Of a stretch of 7,389 nucleotides of DNA, positions 1-6,566 are shown piece after piece (within the stretch, counting starts at the first letter, position 1; each line of letters starts with the position of its first letter). Under the pieces are notes generated by a model. That model was not told the DNA's origin. It saw only the letters and a program-made list of their open reading frames with translations, and did not search any database. Location: NCBI GenBank assembly GCA_030673425.1, contig DAOVJB010000061.1:1-7389 (forward strand), in the 5' to 3' direction. Source of the DNA: Elusimicrobiota bacterium. GTDB taxonomy: Bacteria; CAYTYR01; UBA6262; DAOVJB01. The position numbers and the translations under genes were made by a program.

Positions 1-1
1 A

Positions 2-1135
2 ACTTGTGAGTATGCTCTTAGCACAGATACTTCTACTTGGATATCTGCTACCAAAGGAACTGGTGGAGACGATATAGCAGGATTAATTTCTTCTTCCTCC
101 GGAGTAACACATACTTTTGTCTGGGACACCCGTACGGACTTATCCGACCAGAAAAAATCTGTAAAATTCAAGATAACCCCTGCTGATATATCAGGAACAG
201 GAACAGCAGGAGCAAGTGAACTTTTTACCATAGTAAACACTGCAAGTGCAAGTAAGTCCACTGTCACTGTTGATTCCAGCACTGTATCTGCTGATGGTAC
301 CAGTAAAGCCACCATCACTATAACCTTGATAGACCCTCTTGATGCTCCTGTACAGGGTAAAACTGTAACGATAGAAGCCACCGGTTCTGATAATAGTACA
401 ACACAACCCACTTCACTTAGTGATAGTAATGGACAAACTACAGCATTTTTAGCTTCTACCAAAGCAGAGACAAAGACCATTACAGCTACAGTAACTGATG
501 ATGATATAACCATAACACAGCAAGTAACTGTTACATTTACGGTCCTTGGCGTAGACGCTATAACATCTACTATCACTGCTGCCTCGGACACAGCCACTGC
601 TAATGGGACTGATACAATTACTCTTGTAATAACCTTAAAAGATAGATATAGTAATCCTATAGTTGGTAAGGAAGTTAGCATCAGTGCTACAGGAACAGAA
701 AATATTTTGACTCAGCCTACTTCACTTACTGATTCTAACGGACTAACAACCGCAAGCATTGCTTCTACCAAAATTGAAACCAAAACTATTACTGCTACTA
801 ATGTAACCGATGCTATCCAGCTTACTCAAACCAAGGATGTCTACTTTCTTCCTGAAAGTGGTATAGAAGTAGGCTCTGATTCATTGGTATTTGGCGATAC
901 TCAAAAGGGTGAGTTAAACATTTATTATGCTAATCCTCAAGATAAACAAACCACTTTTAAGATTTTTAACTTATCAGGAACACTGGTATATGATGAAACT
1001 ATATCAGGCAGTGAAAATGTAGCTAACTGGAATGGGAAGGATAAAGACGGACAATCAGTAGAAACAGGCATATATATTTATCAATTAGAAATAGGTTCTA
1101 CAATAAAAAATGGCACTTTAGTTGTAATTAAATAA
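2..1135 (+). CDS. Surface/secreted protein with Big (invasin-like) Ig repeats and FlgD-like C-terminal domain, 5'-partial
   Basis: The frame is open from base 2 to TAA at 1133-1135, giving the last 377 residues of a protein whose start lies upstream of the window. Order in the visible part: a beta-rich segment (about 2-240) with a HTFVWDT...F-T-I-V-N pattern typical of repeats in large bacterial surface proteins; two tandem Thr/Ser-rich Ig-like domains of the Big_1/invasin type (257-538 and 566-847); then a domain of about 90 residues (about 860-1132) with the pattern F-x-I-F-N-x-S-G, W-N-G-x-D-x-x-G, GIYIYQLE and a final L-V-V-I-K. That last pattern matches FlgD-like Ig domains and resembles type A type IX secretion sorting domains. 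I infer an extracellular adhesin or structural protein. The next gene, a PorV-like barrel, starts 21 bases after the stop. The ligand and full length are unknown; identical domain types occur in many unrelated surface proteins. Confidence 0.8.
   Translation, partial: TCEYALSTDTSTWISATKGTGGDDIAGLISSSSGVTHTFVWDTRTDLSDQKKSVKFKITPADISGTGTAGASELFTIVNTASASKSTVTVDSSTVSADGTSKATITITLIDPLDAPVQGKTVTIEATGSDNSTTQPTSLSDSNGQTTAFLASTKAETKTITATVTDDDITITQQVTVTFTVLGVDAITSTITAASDTATANGTDTITLVITLKDRYSNPIVGKEVSISATGTENILTQPTSLTDSNGLTTASIASTKIETKTITATNVTDAIQLTQTKDVYFLPESGIEVGSDSLVFGDTQKGELNIYYANPQDKQTTFKIFNLSGTLVYDETISGSENVANWNGKDKDGQSVETGIYIYQLEIGSTIKNGTLVVIK
257..538 (+). repeat. Ig-like (Big_1-type) repeat unit 1 of the surface protein
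   Basis: This 94-residue unit aligns without gaps to 566-847. Shared landmarks are A-[DN]-G-T, T-x-x-I-T-L-x-D, V-x-G-K-x-V, A-T-G, TQPTSL-x-DSNG and STK-x-ETKTITAT. The offset between units is 309 bases, or 103 residues. The buried and turn positions fit an invasin/intimin-type Ig fold; the family label is a pattern judgement. Confidence 0.7.
566..847 (+). repeat. Ig-like (Big_1-type) repeat unit 2 of the surface protein
   Basis: This is the second copy, 309 bases downstream of unit 1 and followed directly by the linker to the FlgD-like C-terminal domain. Protein landmarks such as TQPTSL-T-DSNG (from 710) are kept. Many third codon positions differ from unit 1, so this is an old duplication rather than a recent one. 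Confidence 0.7.
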
Positions 1136-1145
1136 ATTCTATATT

Positions 1146-1150
1146 AGGAG
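1146..1150 (+). promoter_or_regulatory. Ribosome binding site of the PorV-like gene
   Basis: AGGAG lies 6 bases before the ATG at 1157, in the 21-base gap after the surface-protein stop. It supports this start, which is followed at once by a good signal peptide. Confidence 0.8.
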
Positions 1151-1156
1151 AAAAAA

Positions 1157-2257
1157 ATGCTTAAAAAAATATTATTTATTTGTTCAATGTTATTTTTAAC
1201 TTTACTACTGGGTTTACCCTTAGTATGCGAAGCATCTTTTGAGATTTTAGCATTTAATGCCCGCAGTGCGGGCTTAGCTGATTCCTTTACTGCTGTAGCC
1301 GATGATGCTAATGCTCTTATATTTAACCCCGGTGGGTTAGGACAGATAACAAGAGCACAAGTTTCAACCCAGTATACACGTTTACATGTAGGACTTACTG
1401 ATGGGAGTAATCTAGCTGATGGAGCTGTTTCTTATATTCAGCCATTTGTTAAACTGGGGGTTTTCGGAATTGGCTATTTTTCCCGCAGTCTCTCCAGCCT
1501 TTATAAAGAAGAACTTATAATCTTAGGATATGGGAAAGAGTTAGTACCTGATTTATACATTGGAGCAAATCTTAAATATGCTTCCTTAAGTACCACTATT
1601 TCAAGCGATGCCTTAACACGTTCCAAAGTTAGCCAACCTAGTTTTGACTTCGGACTTTTATACAACCATCAAGATTGGTTTTTGGTAGGAGCTTCTATCT
1701 CTGACTTAAACCAGCCTAACTTAAACATGACATCCCAGAATAATAAAATTCCTTCCACTATAAGAGCCGGATTCAGCTATATACTAAATAAAGAAGGTAC
1801 TTTTATCCTGGCTTCTGACTATACAAAAAAAGATAAAGAAAATAAAGTAAGTGTGGGATTAGAAAATTGGGTACTTCCTAAATTTATGGGATTAAGAGCA
1901 GGCGCAGTGACAGGAATAAGTGATAGAGAATTATTAAACGTAACTTTGGGCTTTACTCTTAAGCTTAAAGATCTTCTTCTCTTTGATTATGCTTTTATTT
2001 ATCCATTAAAAGGTATTAAAGATACCATTGGTTCTCATAGGATTTCTTTATCAGCTAGATTTGGGAAAGAGTTACCAAAAAGAGAAAGACGCATACGAAA
2101 AGATGAAGATAAGGAATATTTCGAAGAGTTCAAAGAAGAATGGTTTGAAGAAAAACCTGTACACAAAAAACCTAAAAAGAAGAAAAAGAAGCCTAAAGAG
2201 AAAAAGGATGAATTTGAAGAGTTTAGAGAAAAATGGTTTCAAGAAGAAGAGGAATAA
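1157..2257 (+). CDS. PorV/PorQ-like (UPF0164 family) outer-membrane beta-barrel protein with charged C-terminal tail
   Basis: The protein has 366 residues. Residues 1-26 form a signal peptide: basic MLKK, a hydrophobic core, and likely cleavage after CEA. The mature start, with N-A-R-S-A-G-L-A-D-S, A-x-A-D-D-A-N-A and F-N-P-G-G-L, is the signature of the FadL-related PorV/PorQ/UPF0164 barrels. Alternating strands such as LGVFGIGYFSRS and LFDYAFIYPL continue to about residue 302 (SLSARFG), where family members normally end. A further 64 residues follow, very rich in Lys and Glu (303-366), with a repeated motif F-E-E-F-[KR]-E-x-W-F-x-E at 322-332 and 353-363 flanking a lysine/proline run. It is expected in the outer membrane with the tail in the periplasm. 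In type IX secretion PorV carries cargo with a C-terminal sorting domain; the gene just upstream encodes a protein with a similar domain, but a shared role is inference. Confidence 0.82.
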   Translation: MLKKILFICSMLFLTLLLGLPLVCEASFEILAFNARSAGLADSFTAVADDANALIFNPGGLGQITRAQVSTQYTRLHVGLTDGSNLADGAVSYIQPFVKLGVFGIGYFSRSLSSLYKEELIILGYGKELVPDLYIGANLKYASLSTTISSDALTRSKVSQPSFDFGLLYNHQDWFLVGASISDLNQPNLNMTSQNNKIPSTIRAGFSYILNKEGTFILASDYTKKDKENKVSVGLENWVLPKFMGLRAGAVTGISDRELLNVTLGFTLKLKDLLLFDYAFIYPLKGIKDTIGSHRISLSARFGKELPKRERRIRKDEDKEYFEEFKEEWFEEKPVHKKPKKKKKKPKEKKDEFEEFREKWFQEEEE

Positions 2258-2285
2258 TCTTAAATAAATTTCAACTTTTATAGAA

Positions 2286-2777
2286 TCAAAATGACTCTTT
2301 TAGTCTAATATGTCTGATAATATCTCCCGAATTAACAAATGTACCATTTTCACATCCGGTCACATTACAAAAAGATATTGCATTATTGAAATCCAATTCA
2401 CGAGTCAACCCGATTACAACCATATCCGCATCCGGTTTACAGTTGCACTTAACAAGCTTCTTAAACATAACTCCGCAATGCGGGCAATAAAGTTCATCCT
2501 TTACCCCGTCTTTTAAGTCTCCTGACAAAATAATCTTATCAAAATCCCCTTCTATTGCAGAAATAACAAATTCACCTTCTGCACCGGGTCTCTTAAACTT
2601 AATTCGCAGACCAGAAAATCCGTTTATCTTGTATTTCTCATCAATTATATTACAACCCTTCGGACAATAAGCTTGATCAACAATATATCTTACTTTGTCC
2701 TCTTCATCTTTCGGCTTGTTCTTTTCTCTTTTAACCAAAGGTATAATCAATCGTCCGTCTTTAGTAAATCTTTCCAT
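2286..2777 (-). CDS. Cysteine-cluster protein of unknown function (putative metal-binding)
   Basis: I do not recognise this 163-residue protein. It begins with a basic, charged segment (residues 1-30) and has no signal peptide or membrane segment, so it is probably cytoplasmic. Eight cysteines occur in four pairs: C-P-K-G-C (38, 42), C-P-H-C (98, 101), C-N-C (111, 113) and C-N-V-T-G-C (137, 142). The C-P-H-C-G element resembles a zinc-ribbon knuckle, so binding of one or two Zn ions is plausible but unproven. Between the clusters the sequence looks beta-rich (FVISAIEGDFDKIILSGDL). The start is well supported by AAGGAGTT 5 bases upstream and a strong promoter of its own. It stands alone, separated from mtaB by 164 bases, and converges on the PorV-like gene. 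The arrangement as real coding sequence is secure; the function is not. Confidence 0.75.
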   Translation of the reverse strand: MERFTKDGRLIIPLVKREKNKPKDEEDKVRYIVDQAYCPKGCNIIDEKYKINGFSGLRIKFKRPGAEGEFVISAIEGDFDKIILSGDLKDGVKDELYCPHCGVMFKKLVKCNCKPDADMVVIGLTRELDFNNAISFCNVTGCENGTFVNSGDIIRHIRLKESF

Positions 2778-2782
2778 ACAAT

Positions 2783-2790
2783 AACTCCTT
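2783..2790 (-). promoter_or_regulatory. Ribosome binding site of the Cys-cluster gene
   Basis: On the minus strand AAGGAGTT precedes the ATG at 2777 by 5 bases. It fixes the start codon. Confidence 0.8.
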
Positions 2791-2798
2791 TTTGATCT

Positions 2799-2819
2799 AA
2801 TATTTAATATATAAATATT
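2799..2819. repeat. AT-only perfect inverted repeat in the leader of the Cys-cluster gene
   Basis: AATATTTA (2799-2806), five bases, then TAAATATT (2812-2819): 8-base arms that match exactly. It lies between the predicted transcript start and the ribosome binding site. It could be a weak mRNA hairpin or a protein-binding site, but AT-rich leaders produce such palindromes by chance. Confidence 0.4.
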
Positions 2820-2851
2820 CTAATTTAACTAAAATGAAATATATCAATAAC

Positions 2852-2880
2852 ATTGTACGTTTTTATAGTCTACCTGTCAA
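2852..2880 (-). promoter_or_regulatory. Sigma-70-type promoter of the Cys-cluster gene
   Basis: On the minus strand a perfect -35 box TTGACA (2875-2880) is followed by a 17-base spacer and a -10 box TACAAT (2852-2857), one base off consensus. The predicted transcript start is near 2845, giving a leader of about 68 bases before the ATG at 2777. A promoter this close to consensus, 74 bases upstream of the gene, suggests substantial housekeeping-type expression independent of the upstream chaperone operon. The start site is predicted, not measured. Confidence 0.72.
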
Positions 2881-2941
2881 TACAAAAACAAGTTATTACG
2901 ACATTCGTATATCCTGGAAAATTTGTCAGTTGTGAAGTTTT

Positions 2942-4189
2942 TTATGCCTCTGTATAAGCAAATTCATTATCAACTTTTCTTATGTTTACTTTAACTATAT
3001 CTTTAGGAGATTGTTTATTTTTATTAATTAGGACCCTTATATACTGACTTGTAATTCCGGTTAAGTAATTTTTTTTCTTAGCCTTCCCTTCAATAAGTAC
3101 TTCTACGTTTTTGCCTATAAACCTGGCGTAAAATTCTTTTGTCAGCTGTTTGGATAAGCTTAAGAGTTTCTTACTCCGTTTGTCTTTTGTTTTGTTATCT
3201 ATCTGATTTTTAAGTTTACTCGCAGTTGTTCCCTCTCTTGAAGAAAACTTAAAAACATGCAATTTGCCGAATCCTATATTTTTGATAAATTCATATGTAT
3301 TATTAAAGTTTTTCTCTGTTTCAGAAGGAAATCCTACTATTACATCTGTAGTTATATTTATATCAGGTGCTTTTTCTCTGATTTTATCTATTAGTGTTTT
3401 ATATGTTTTAGTTGTATATTTCCTGTTCATCTCCTTTAATATCTCATCATCACCACTCTGTAAGGGAATATGAAGATGATGACATAATTTGGGAAGAGAA
3501 CCGAATAGATCTATTAATTCATCCGTTATATCCATAGGCTCTATTGAACTGAGACGGATTCTTTTTAAGTCTTTAATCTTATGGATTAATTTTATTAAGC
3601 TAACAAAATTAATTTCATCCTGTATTTTATACTTTCCCAGTCTTATGCCTGTTAAGACTATCTCTCTGCAACCGTTTTGGGTTAGGTTTGTCACTTCCCG
3701 CAAGATTTCTTCTTTAGGACGGCTAAACAGGACATTTCTGACATAAGGAACAATACAATAGGAACAGTAGTTATCGCAACCATCCTGTATCTTTACAAAC
3801 GCACGGGAATGGCCTTCAAAATTGTTGATGGTTGATATTTGAGAATAAACAGAATCCTGTATAAGTCGATTTATTATATTATTTTTTTCTTCATTTGGTA
3901 TGGTTAAAATACGGGGTGAGATTTTGGCTAAGTCTTCCTGTGCCCGGTTTACATAACATCCTGTAACAATAACTTTTGCTTTGGGATCTTTTCGTAAAGC
4001 ATTCTGAATGTAGTAGCGGCTTTTTCGGTCGCTTTTTGCGGTAACTGTGCAGGTATTAATGAGGTATATATCGGCTTTTTGAGAAAAAGGAACAATCTTA
4101 TACTTACTCTGTAAGAATTGTTCCCGTATTAATTCTGTTTCATATTGGTTTACTTTACAACCTAATGTATAAAAAGCAATCTTTCTCAA
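2942..4189 (-). CDS. mtaB: tRNA threonylcarbamoyladenosine (t6A37) methylthiotransferase MtaB
   Basis: MtaB is a radical-SAM enzyme that adds a methylthio group to t6A at position 37 of tRNAs reading ANN codons. The 415 residues show the three-domain layout of the MiaB/RimO/MtaB family. The N-terminal domain has TLGCKVNQYET and the cluster cysteines C11, C47 and C78. The radical-SAM domain has C138-x3-C142-x2-C145 (GCDNYCSYCIVP). A C-terminal TRAM RNA-binding domain spans about 356-413. The TLGCKVN-x-YET start is diagnostic of MtaB rather than MiaB or RimO. The start is TTG (4187-4189): an in-frame TAA lies directly upstream, no ATG exists before the conserved motif, and the only purine-rich stretch is a weak AAGAGA. 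It is the last gene of the operon, 11 bases after the PilZ stop. One oddity is VPYVRN, where most relatives have R-G. Confidence 0.93.
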   Translation of the reverse strand: MRKIAFYTLGCKVNQYETELIREQFLQSKYKIVPFSQKADIYLINTCTVTAKSDRKSRYYIQNALRKDPKAKVIVTGCYVNRAQEDLAKISPRILTIPNEEKNNIINRLIQDSVYSQISTINNFEGHSRAFVKIQDGCDNYCSYCIVPYVRNVLFSRPKEEILREVTNLTQNGCREIVLTGIRLGKYKIQDEINFVSLIKLIHKIKDLKRIRLSSIEPMDITDELIDLFGSLPKLCHHLHIPLQSGDDEILKEMNRKYTTKTYKTLIDKIREKAPDINITTDVIVGFPSETEKNFNNTYEFIKNIGFGKLHVFKFSSREGTTASKLKNQIDNKTKDKRSKKLLSLSKQLTKEFYARFIGKNVEVLIEGKAKKKNYLTGITSQYIRVLINKNKQSPKDIVKVNIRKVDNEFAYTEA

Positions 4190-4200
4190 TTAAGTCTCTT

Positions 4201-4605
4201 TTATTCATCGGCAGAATCTGATACAAATGTATTGATTCTATTCTGGTCTTCAGGGCTAATCTCAGTAAAATTTACTCCCATTACAAAAGGTTCCACACCT
4301 TGCTCTACCTCTTTTCTTCTTGCCATCCATGTAACCTTAGCAGAAGCCTGGATAAAATCATTGAACTCGGGAAGCTTAAATCGCAAATTAAGTATTACTT
4401 TACCCGAAATCAGAGCATTCACCCATTGTAGAGGAATCTGTTCTGTTTCAATCAGAAGACCGCCGGCAGAAATATTACGCGCATGAGCATAGATTATTTC
4501 AGTCAGTTTTTTTGATTCACTTGTATCAAACAATGAAAAACTTATGGGTAAAGATACAGGAAGACGCCCAAAAGACCTTCTCTCCGGTCCAGTATATTCA
4601 GTCAT
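4201..4605 (-). CDS. PilZ-domain protein, probable cyclic-di-GMP receptor
   Basis: This 134-residue single-domain protein carries both PilZ signature motifs: R-R-S-F-G-R at residues 9-14 (RRxxxR) and N-I-S-A-G-G at 44-49 ([DN]xSxxG). The residues needed to bind c-di-GMP are present, so it is predicted to be a functional receptor rather than a degenerate PilZ. The rest (V-T-W near 91-93, G-V-N-F-T near 110-114) fits the six-stranded PilZ barrel. No signal peptide or membrane helix is visible, so it should act in the cytoplasm. The ATG is supported by a strong GGGAGGAG at 4608-4615. It sits 26 bases after rsmE and 11 bases before mtaB, in a chaperone/RNA-modification operon where such a gene is not standard. 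Output partner unknown; motility, exopolysaccharide or surface-protein control are the usual PilZ roles. Confidence 0.88.
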   Translation of the reverse strand: MTEYTGPERRSFGRLPVSLPISFSLFDTSESKKLTEIIYAHARNISAGGLLIETEQIPLQWVNALISGKVILNLRFKLPEFNDFIQASAKVTWMARRKEVEQGVEPFVMGVNFTEISPEDQNRINTFVSDSADE

Positions 4606-4607
4606 AA

Positions 4608-4615
4608 CTCCTCCC
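4608..4615 (-). promoter_or_regulatory. Strong ribosome binding site of the PilZ gene
   Basis: The minus strand reads GGGAGGAG two bases before the ATG at 4605 (GGGAGGAGTT then ATG). It is the closest match to the anti-Shine-Dalgarno sequence in the operon, stronger than those of rsmE or mtaB. Confidence 0.7.
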
Positions 4616-4631
4616 TTTTTAATAAATTATT

Positions 4632-5399
4632 TTACCCCAAGGCACCTGTTTCATATAAAATCATGATGGCAATAGCAAAACCAGCGGTTTCTGTACGTAA
4701 AATCCGGGAACCCAAACTCACAGGTATTGCTCCTTCTAACCGTACTTTTTCAATCTCTTTGTAACTAAATCCACCCTCAGGCCCAACAAAAACAGAGATA
4801 ACTGAATCCTCTTGCTGAATTAATGAACAATGTTGTTTTAACACTTTTTTTAAGCTATTACTGGTTTCGGCTTCCCATGCGATCAAATTTAATGCTTTGG
4901 AATCAATCCTATCTAAAGCCTTAAAAAAGGCCACTGGTTCATCTATATGCGGTACTGTAACACTACCGGACTGCTGGGCGCTCGATTTAGCAATCTTCTG
5001 CCATCGTTTCTGTTTTTCGGTTAACCTTTTACCGTTCAGCTTTACTATTGTTCTTTCGGTAATTAATGGAACTATTCTGTTTACTCCTGCTTCGGTGCAT
5101 TTCTGGATTACAAAATCCATCTTAGAACCCTTGGGTATTCCCTGCAGGAGAACGATCTTGGGATGTTTTTTATCTTTTGCTTCTTCCTGATGAGTAATTT
5201 TGCCTTTCACATCATTTTTTATATCTTCTATAGTTACCAAATACTCTTTTCCTGCTCCGTCAAATATTATTATATTGTTCCCTTTTTTAAGTCTTAAGAC
5301 ATTCTTTATATGCTTAACGTCACTGCCTTTTATGACTACTCTGCCATCCTTTATAGTCTCGGGCAGTACAAAAAACCTGTGTAAATTCATTTTATCCAT
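4632..5399 (-). CDS. rsmE: 16S rRNA (uracil1498-N3)-methyltransferase RsmE
   Basis: RsmE methylates N3 of U1498 in 16S rRNA within the 30S subunit, using S-adenosylmethionine. The 255 residues match the family's normal length. The N-terminal PUA-like part starts with HRFF (7-10) and has H-I-x-x-V-L-R-L (30-37). The C-terminal SPOUT (trefoil-knot) methyltransferase part has GSKMDFVIQKCTEAGV (91-106), K-R-W-x-K-I-A-x-x-S-A-x-Q-S-G (131-145), the SAM-loop GPEGG (206-210) and SLG-S-RILRTETA (228-239). All expected motifs are present. The gene begins 15 bases after dnaJ with only a weak GGTAG upstream, so translation may be coupled to dnaJ. A second Met at residue 4 is an alternative start. In Bacillus-type operons prmA normally lies between dnaJ and this gene; it is missing here. 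Confidence 0.95.
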   Translation of the reverse strand: MDKMNLHRFFVLPETIKDGRVVIKGSDVKHIKNVLRLKKGNNIIIFDGAGKEYLVTIEDIKNDVKGKITHQEEAKDKKHPKIVLLQGIPKGSKMDFVIQKCTEAGVNRIVPLITERTIVKLNGKRLTEKQKRWQKIAKSSAQQSGSVTVPHIDEPVAFFKALDRIDSKALNLIAWEAETSNSLKKVLKQHCSLIQQEDSVISVFVGPEGGFSYKEIEKVRLEGAIPVSLGSRILRTETAGFAIAIMILYETGALG

Positions 5400-5414
5400 A
5401 ACATACTACCAAAC

Positions 5415-6545
5415 TTATTTGAACATCTTTTTCAAGAATCCCTCGTCACTAAGATTTTCTCCGTCAAGCAAGTTTAACTCTCTTATCAGCTCTTTTTCCT
5501 TACTGGTCAGCTTAGAAGGAACCTGAACTATGACGGTAACGAATCCATCACCTCTTCCCCTGCCATGTACATTGGGAACACCTTTGGAACCAAGACGGAA
5601 AGTCTTATTAGTTTCGGTCCCCGGAGGAATTTTCATCTTTACCTTGCCGTCAAGCGTCGGCACATGAATCTCTCCACCTAAAGCAGCCACGGCAAAACTT
5701 ATAGGGACATTGCAATAAATATCATCCCCATCACGTTCAAAAACAGAATGAGGTTTAAGCTTAATGACTACATAAAGGTCGCCTGACGGACCACCTAATT
5801 CACCAGCTTCACCTTTACCTCTAACCCTTATACTGTTGCCTGTATTAACCCCGGCAGGGATTTTAATCGTAATCTTTGAGCTCTTCCTAACCTTGCCTCT
5901 TCCGTTACACTCCGGACAAGGAGACTCAATAATTTCTCCTCTTCCTTTGCACTGGGGACATGGTTGGGCAAAACTGAAAAAGCCCTGGGTATATCTTACT
6001 TGTCCTGCTCCCTTACACTTGGCGCAGGTCTTCTTTTTAGTTCCTGGTTTTGCCCCGTCTCCGTGACATAAAGGACATGTTATAGTATGATATATATTTA
6101 TTGTTTTTTCTAAACTCTTGTTTGCTTCCTCTAAACTGATATCAAGTATATACTCTAAATCCGCTCCCCTGACAGGACCTCTCTTACGACGAACCCCTCC
6201 GCCTCCAAATAAATCAAAAAGGTCACCGAATATTCCCTTACCAAAACCGAATTCCTCAAAAACACCTTTGAAATCTGTTCCCCGGAAAATATCTTCTGAA
6301 GTATATCTTCCATCTATCCCGGCATGACCAAACTGGTCATACTGAGTCTTTTTCTGCGTATCAGTAAGAACAGCATAAGCCTCGGAAATTTCCTTAAATT
6401 TCTCTTCCGCCTCTTTTTTCTTATCAGGAGCTACCCTGTCAGGATGATACTGAAGTGCAAGCTTACGATAAGCTTGTTTAATTTGAGCAGCAGAAGCATT
6501 CTTGTTTACACCTAAAACCTCGTAATAATCGCGTTTAATTGTCAT
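5415..6545 (-). CDS. dnaJ: Chaperone protein DnaJ (Hsp40, type I)
   Basis: DnaJ stimulates the ATPase of DnaK and delivers unfolded substrates to it. The 376 residues have the full type I layout. The J domain (about 5-70) carries the catalytic HPD at 34-36. A Gly/Phe-rich region (about 73-117) includes DLFDLFGGGG. The zinc-binding region has four C-x-x-C-x-G-x-G motifs at 157-164, 174-181, 196-203 and 210-217. Two C-terminal substrate-binding domains follow (about 220-350), containing VRGKGEAGELGG and the FAVAALGGEIHVPT segment. No key residue is missing. The ATG follows an AGGAG 12 bases upstream (6558-6562), a longish spacing, and the gap to the dnaK stop is 21 bases. It is therefore part of the dnaK transcription unit and presumably shares its heat-shock control. 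Confidence 0.97.
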   Translation of the reverse strand: MTIKRDYYEVLGVNKNASAAQIKQAYRKLALQYHPDRVAPDKKKEAEEKFKEISEAYAVLTDTQKKTQYDQFGHAGIDGRYTSEDIFRGTDFKGVFEEFGFGKGIFGDLFDLFGGGGVRRKRGPVRGADLEYILDISLEEANKSLEKTINIYHTITCPLCHGDGAKPGTKKKTCAKCKGAGQVRYTQGFFSFAQPCPQCKGRGEIIESPCPECNGRGKVRKSSKITIKIPAGVNTGNSIRVRGKGEAGELGGPSGDLYVVIKLKPHSVFERDGDDIYCNVPISFAVAALGGEIHVPTLDGKVKMKIPPGTETNKTFRLGSKGVPNVHGRGRGDGFVTVIVQVPSKLTSKEKELIRELNLLDGENLSDEGFLKKMFK

Positions 6546-6566
6546 TACTTTATTGTTCTCCTGGTA

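Noticed and set aside
191-406. Minus-strand open frame opposite the Ig-repeat gene
   Set aside because: A low-complexity antisense shadow of the Thr/Ser-rich repeat codons; the plus-strand frame is clearly coding.
1214-1231. Possible lipobox (P-L-V-C) in the PorV-like signal peptide
   Set aside because: The residue before Cys is Val rather than Gly, Ala or Ser, and a normal signal peptidase site (CEA then S) follows; a plain signal peptide fits better.
2171-2212. A-rich lysine run as a programmed frameshift site
   Set aside because: The zero frame continues through it to a second copy of the aromatic motif, so normal decoding gives a sensible protein; no downstream structure was seen.
2028-2267. 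Plus-strand open frame overlapping the 3' end of the PorV-like gene
   Set aside because: It is a shadow of the A-rich lysine/glutamate tail, in another frame, without an RBS or recognisable protein.
2294-2306. Possible bidirectional terminator between the convergent genes (GACT...AGTC)
   Set aside because: A 4-base stem inside the end of the Cys-cluster coding sequence, with no proper T tract; no terminator is visible in the 28-base gap either.
2897-2909. Possible terminator after mtaB: TACGA-CAT-TCGTA hairpin
   Set aside because: The stem is only 5 bases and the nearest T run on the minus strand is about 8 bases downstream and interrupted. It also lies just upstream of the -35 box of the next gene. 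Too weak to call.
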